From the NCBI GenBank assembly GCA_017431585.1, contig JAFRKU010000086.1:1-8798 (forward strand): a stretch of DNA of 8,798 bases, given 5' to 3'. The position numbers were made by a program, and so were the translations under genes. Below the pieces are notes generated by a model. The model had not been told where the DNA came from. It did no database searches and was given only the letters and a program-made list of their open reading frames with translations. The DNA comes from a bacterium. GTDB taxonomy: Bacteria > Patescibacteriota > Microgenomatia > UBA1400 > PJMF01. This document shows positions 5,905 to 8,798 of the stretch, piece by piece (positions within the stretch are counted from its first letter, which is position 1; every line of letters starts with the position of its first letter).

Positions 5905-7314
5905 TTACGTTAATAAAATTTGAGCTAAAACTTCGCTGGTGAGACGCAGCGCCCACAAGGGAGTAGCGGGGGTGGTGTGATAAGTGATGGATAATTGCTG
6001 GACGAGGGAAGGATAATGCGGATGTAGCGATAAAATAGCGTCCCAGTGGGCGGCGAGTAAGCGAGGGAAGGGTAAATCGTGCTGGCGCAAGTATTGGCCG
6101 TACAAATACAGACAAGCAGCCAGTTCTTCGCGGGTGCCGACGCATTCGAGCGGTTTATCGGGGGTGAGACCGATGAGCGCTTGTAAAGTGGCGTCCAGGG
6201 TGTCATCATCGAGCAAATTGTGATCAAAAATTTGAGTGGTGAGAATATCTTCATCCAAAAAGGGAGCGAGCAAAATAAAGACGCACAAACATTTGGGACA
6301 TTGCTGACACCAACGATTTTGTTGCTGGGCGCGGTTACAAGAGCGGAAAATGGAAAAATATTTGTTGTTTGTACAAAAAATGTGTGCAATTTGTAACTCA
6401 TTAAAAACACGGAGTAATGAGCAATATTTTACATTATCGATCACATTTTGTCTAATATAGGCGCTAAATTCTTGTTCAAATTTTGTGCTTTTGGAATACT
6501 GGTGATTGATGTGGTGGCCTTGCCAGAGCAAGCTGCTTTGATCGGCGCTGGATTCATTGCCGACGAGGGCAAAATCGAAATCGAAAAGGACGCCGGCGAC
6601 AATGTTGATAAAGGCTAAACTGGCACTAAAAGGGACGTGACCATTGAGAAAATTTTGCTGATTGAAGGCGAAAAGTTGGGGATCGAAAGTGCGTTTGATG
6701 ACATAGGTGGATTTTTGAGTGAGTTCGGCCATGCGCTGAGCGGCCGGCGAGCCGGGCTGGACGATGATTTGGACGAATTCTTCGTGAAATTTTTCCAGCA
6801 AACTGAGCATGACGGCGCTGTCTTTGCCACCGCCCAAGTTGACCGCGCTGACGCGGCGAGGGTGATGTTTGGTGGCGGAGGCGAGCGCGGGGAGAGCGGG
6901 GGCAGTGTCACGACAAGTAAAAAGCACGAAATCATCGGTCCAAAATTCGATTTGGTTGACGTAAAAGTATTCGCCCATACCTTGGAGTAAGGTCTCGTGC
7001 CAAAATGACAATTGCTCGGCGGTGAGACAAAAGGGCTCAATGATGAAATGGGGGCTGGCGGTGAGTTTCCAATAAGAAAAGGCTTCAATAAGGCCTAAAT
7101 GGAAAACCACGTTGTTGAGTAAATCCGGGGGTTGTTCGAGATAATTGTCGCGATTGATCCGACCGAATGACACTTGGTGGTGAAATTCTGCCAGTCCGGG
7201 AATATCGTAGGTAAACTCGGTGGTAAAAACATTGTCGTCGTCGAGCTGGTAGCGGAAGGCGCGATAAATGAAGTCGGGATATTGCTCTCGCAACTGATCG
7301 TGACTTTCTGACAT
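5905..7314 (-). CDS. murL: UDP-MurNAc-L-Ala-L-Glu epimerase (MurL)
   Basis: Epimerises the terminal L-Glu of UDP-MurNAc-L-Ala-L-Glu to D-Glu, using ATP; known from Xanthomonas, where it works with MurD2. The 469-aa product has the MurL layout as I recall it: an N-terminal domain with SFGRINRDNYLEQPP and VVFHLGLIEAFSYWK (about 48-83), a PP-loop-like nucleotide site LGGGKDS (160-166), GHVPFSAS (225-232), GNESSADQSS (252-261), HQYSKSTKFEQEF (271-283) and a cysteine cluster (C326, C336, C339, C342, C344) in NRWCQQCPKCLCVF that could bind metal. The ATG at 7314 is chosen because TATAAT ends 7 nt upstream; the same frame is open to 7524 but runs into the divergent holA-like gene. murD follows after 7 nt, which strongly supports the assignment. 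Recognition is from motif memory, not a database search. Confidence 0.85.
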   Translation of the reverse strand: MSESHDQLREQYPDFIYRAFRYQLDDDNVFTTEFTYDIPGLAEFHHQVSFGRINRDNYLEQPPDLLNNVVFHLGLIEAFSYWKLTASPHFIIEPFCLTAEQLSFWHETLLQGMGEYFYVNQIEFWTDDFVLFTCRDTAPALPALASATKHHPRRVSAVNLGGGKDSAVMLSLLEKFHEEFVQIIVQPGSPAAQRMAELTQKSTYVIKRTFDPQLFAFNQQNFLNGHVPFSASLAFINIVAGVLFDFDFALVGNESSADQSSLLWQGHHINHQYSKSTKFEQEFSAYIRQNVIDNVKYCSLLRVFNELQIAHIFCTNNKYFSIFRSCNRAQQQNRWCQQCPKCLCVFILLAPFLDEDILTTQIFDHNLLDDDTLDATLQALIGLTPDKPLECVGTREELAACLYLYGQYLRQHDLPFPRLLAAHWDAILSLHPHYPSLVQQLSITYHTTPATPLWALRLTSEVLAQILLT

Positions 7315-7321
7315 ATGCGCT

Positions 7322-7346
7322 ATTATATCACATTTTGTGATATAAT
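7322..7346. promoter_or_regulatory. Palindromic divergent promoter of murL and the holA-like gene
   Basis: A perfect inverted repeat of ATTATATCACA (7322-7332) and TGTGATATAAT (7336-7346) around TTT. Each arm is an extended -10 (TGA plus TATAAT). The right arm ends 7 nt before the ATG at 7354, and the left arm 7 nt before the murL ATG at 7314, so both transcripts should be leaderless. The hexamers are 13 bp apart, so two polymerases could hardly bind together. No -35 is seen for either direction. Confidence 0.8.
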
Positions 7347-7353
7347 CTGGCGT

Positions 7354-8061
7354 ATGTTGACGATGTATCATGGTGACGACGCAGCGGCAAGTTTGGCAGC
7401 TTTTGATGAGCGAGTGGCGGCGGCGAAAAAAGCGGGCGCGATGGTAATTGGTGTGGATGGTAAAAAATTGACGGTGGAAGAATTGAATACGGCTTTGGCG
7501 CAGCAAGATTTTTTTGTGGAACAAAAATTGGTAGCGGTGAAAAATTTGCTGAGCCGGCCGAAATCAAAAGTGCGGGAGGCACTGGTGGCGCAACTTTTGG
7601 CTTTTGACGAAGGGGACGTGGTGGCGTGGGAGGGCAAAAAAATTACGCTGGCGACAGCGAAAACTTTGGTGGGGGCTAGATTGCAAGTTTTTAATCAAAC
7701 GGATAAAATTTGGTCGCTGGTGGCGCAATTGGCTCCCGACAACAACAATGCTCATTTTGTGGAGACGTATGAAGAGTGTGTGGCGCAAGCGAAAGCCAAA
7801 AATCCCAATAGTGAACCGGCGGTGTATATCGTGGCAACATTGCTGTGGCAAGTGCAACAACTTTTGGATGTGAAGGCGGATAATTTTCGGGGGGCGCCTT
7901 TTGCGGCGAACAGAATGAAAGCGCAAGCGAGCAAATTTAGTTTACAACAGTTGTATCAGTTGCAGACGCGACTGGTGGATTTTGATGCGGCAGCCAAAAG
8001 CGGACGGTTGCGGATGGCCGGAAGTGAAGAATTGCTACTTTCTTTAATAAGTGCCATTTGA
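7354..8061 (+). CDS. holA: DNA polymerase III delta subunit-like protein (HolA-like)
   Basis: Probable delta subunit of the clamp loader, which opens the sliding clamp during replication. The 235-aa product is about 100 residues shorter than usual delta subunits. The N-terminus MLTMYHGDDAAASLAAFDER resembles the start of delta (hydrophobic strand, then YG-D-D), followed by a region with QQDFFVEQKLVAVKNLL (about 46-62, as in the family's 'F..kklV.v.n' strand), then PAVYIVATLLWQVQQLLDVKA (about 151-171) and the C-terminal FSLQQLYQLQTRLVDFDAAAKSGR, typical of the collar domain ending. The AAA+ part looks compacted. The ATG at 7354 fits the promoter; an ATG at 7363 is an alternative. The stop is TGA (8059-8061), used as an ordinary stop. 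It is divergent from murL. The family call is moderately sure. Confidence 0.72.
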   Translation: MLTMYHGDDAAASLAAFDERVAAAKKAGAMVIGVDGKKLTVEELNTALAQQDFFVEQKLVAVKNLLSRPKSKVREALVAQLLAFDEGDVVAWEGKKITLATAKTLVGARLQVFNQTDKIWSLVAQLAPDNNNAHFVETYEECVAQAKAKNPNSEPAVYIVATLLWQVQQLLDVKADNFRGAPFAANRMKAQASKFSLQQLYQLQTRLVDFDAAAKSGRLRMAGSEELLLSLISAI

Positions 8062-8157
8062 TCGATCAATGTAATTTCGATGGTTTGTATACTTTTTGTC
8101 TATATTTGTACACAAAATATGAACAATTTGAAAAACCCGGCGGATTGACAGGTGCGG
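8062..8157 (+). other. AT-rich spacer between the holA-like gene and the WecG/TagA gene
   Basis: The largest intergenic gap in the window. TTGATCGATCAA (8058-8069) is a perfect 12-bp palindrome that includes the TGA stop. ATATTTGT/ACAAAATAT (about 8102-8120) is an imperfect AT-rich inverted repeat. No GC-rich hairpin followed by a T run is present, so no terminator is called, and no short gene is evident. Confidence 0.5.
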
Positions 8158-8163
8158 TATAAT
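8158..8163 (+). promoter_or_regulatory. -10 promoter of the WecG/TagA gene (leaderless)
   Basis: Perfect TATAAT ending 6 nt (AAGCTT) before the ATG at 8170. Upstream bases GTGCGG lack the TGn extension. TTGACA occurs at 8145-8150, but only 7 bp from the -10, far too close to serve as its -35. Confidence 0.65.
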
Positions 8164-8169
8164 AAGCTT

Positions 8170-8798
8170 ATGAATTTACCAACGAAAAAATTTTTTGGCT
8201 TGAATTTGGTGGACGCGGATTGGGCGACGTGGTGTAAACAAGTGCGACAAATAGTGACAGGAGAGAACAAAAGGTGTCAAATTGTGTTGACGCCGAATCC
8301 GGAGCAAATGATGCTGGCGAGTCGGGACCCAAAATTTTATCAGGATTTGCAAGCGGCGGACGTGTTACTGCCGGATGGGCACGGTTTGGTATGGGCGAGT
8401 GGGTGCCGGGCGCGGCTGACTGGGAGTGACACGGTGGTGGAATTGTTGCGTTTGAGTCGGCGAGAGAAATTGCGACTGTTGCTGATCGGTGGGCGATATG
8501 AAAGTCACAACGGGACGCTGGCGGTCAACATTGAAGGGGAGCAAAGTGTGTTTTTCTATACACCGGGGTATCAAAGTGTCCAATCGATACAACAAAGTGA
8601 ACAAAAAGCGCTTGAACTATTGATTGCTGAGCTGAAACCGGTCATAGTGTGCGTGGCTTTGGGGGCGCCGGCACAGGAGCGGTGGCTGACGGAAAATCGG
8701 GAACTGTTGCAAAATAATGGCGTCAGACTGGCGATGGCGGTGGGTGGGGCGTTTGATTTTGTGTTGGGACGGGTGGCGCGCGCGCCGCGGGTGTGGCA
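8170..8798 (+). CDS. WecG/TagA/CpsF-family glycosyltransferase (GT26), 3' end cut off
   Basis: Transfers an aminohexuronic or N-acetylhexosamine-type sugar from a UDP donor to a polyprenyl-linked sugar at the inner membrane face, as in teichoic acid linkage-unit or common-antigen synthesis; the actual substrate is unknown. The 209 residues present run in one open frame to the window edge. Family motifs appear in order: LTPNPEQMMLA (40-50), LLPDGHGLVWA (66-76) with the likely catalytic Asp69, ARLTGSD (81-87) with Arg82, LGAPAQERW (164-172) with Gln169, and AVGGAFDFVLGRVARAPRVW (190-209). The stretch after LLIGG (103-107) looks shorter than usual, so part of the Rossmann-like core may be trimmed. 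The ATG at 8170 fits the TATAAT 6 nt upstream. With the GT-C enzyme it suggests surface glycan synthesis. Confidence 0.92.
   Translation, partial: MNLPTKKFFGLNLVDADWATWCKQVRQIVTGENKRCQIVLTPNPEQMMLASRDPKFYQDLQAADVLLPDGHGLVWASGCRARLTGSDTVVELLRLSRREKLRLLLIGGRYESHNGTLAVNIEGEQSVFFYTPGYQSVQSIQQSEQKALELLIAELKPVIVCVALGAPAQERWLTENRELLQNNGVRLAMAVGGAFDFVLGRVARAPRVW

Noticed and set aside
7315..7524. N-terminal extension of murL by 70 codons (start at 7524), and holA-like start at 7315
   Set aside because: The extensions overlap the opposing gene and cross the palindromic promoter; the -10 positions support 7314 and 7354.
8059..8061. UGA recoded as glycine (as in some CPR lineages)
   Set aside because: The HolA-like protein ends naturally at this TGA with a complete family-like C-terminus, and no gene here needs TGA read through.
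8058..8069. TTGATCGATCAA palindrome as terminator or operator
   Set aside because: It allows only a tiny stem, has no T run, and a 12-bp palindrome alone is weak evidence.
8145..8150. Perfect TTGACA as the -35 box of the WecG/TagA promoter
   Set aside because: It is only 7 bp from the TATAAT; a working -35 needs about 16-18 bp.

Overview
The window looks like an ordinary chromosomal segment of a Candidate Phyla Radiation (Patescibacteria)-type bacterium. The evidence is several streamlined or typical CPR proteins (a short HolA-like clamp-loader subunit, a membrane-anchored PEGA plus beta-propeller protein, a MurL/MurD pair), single-copy tRNAs scattered among protein genes, very short intergenic gaps and apparently leaderless mRNAs. 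The class cannot be fixed from the sequence. The standard genetic code fits, and no mobile element or CRISPR array was seen.

Layout, left to right: tRNA-Arg(CCG) (-); a hairpin terminator; ndk (-) back-to-back with a Nudix hydrolase (+), whose reading frame ends inside tRNA-Arg(CCT) (+); a cluster of four 11-bp tandem repeats where transcription converges; a GT-C type membrane glycosyltransferase (-) lying directly behind tRNA-Pro(TGG) (-); tRNA-Lys(TTT) (-); a PEGA/beta-propeller protein (-); a murL-murD operon (-) with a frameshift in the MurD P-loop; then, divergent from murL, a HolA-like gene (+) and a WecG/TagA-type glycosyltransferase (+) cut by the window end.

The main functional theme is the cell envelope. 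MurL and the adjacent MurD are best read as the alternative route for putting D-Glu into peptidoglycan: L-Glu is ligated first and then epimerised on the nucleotide precursor. The GT-C enzyme and the WecG/TagA enzyme suggest surface glycan synthesis. Ndk and Nudix handle nucleotides, HolA belongs to replication, and four tRNAs are interspersed.

The strongest non-gene signal is a recurring promoter block with consensus TTGTGRTATAAT (extended -10). It is exact or nearly so at ndk, tRNA-Pro, tRNA-Lys, murL and holA. At five protein genes the TATAAT hexamer ends only 6-7 nt before the ATG, which implies leaderless transcripts. At murL/holA the two opposing -10 boxes are the arms of one perfect palindrome. 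The + strand is G-rich relative to C throughout, whichever strand is coding, so codon and amino-acid use differ by strand.
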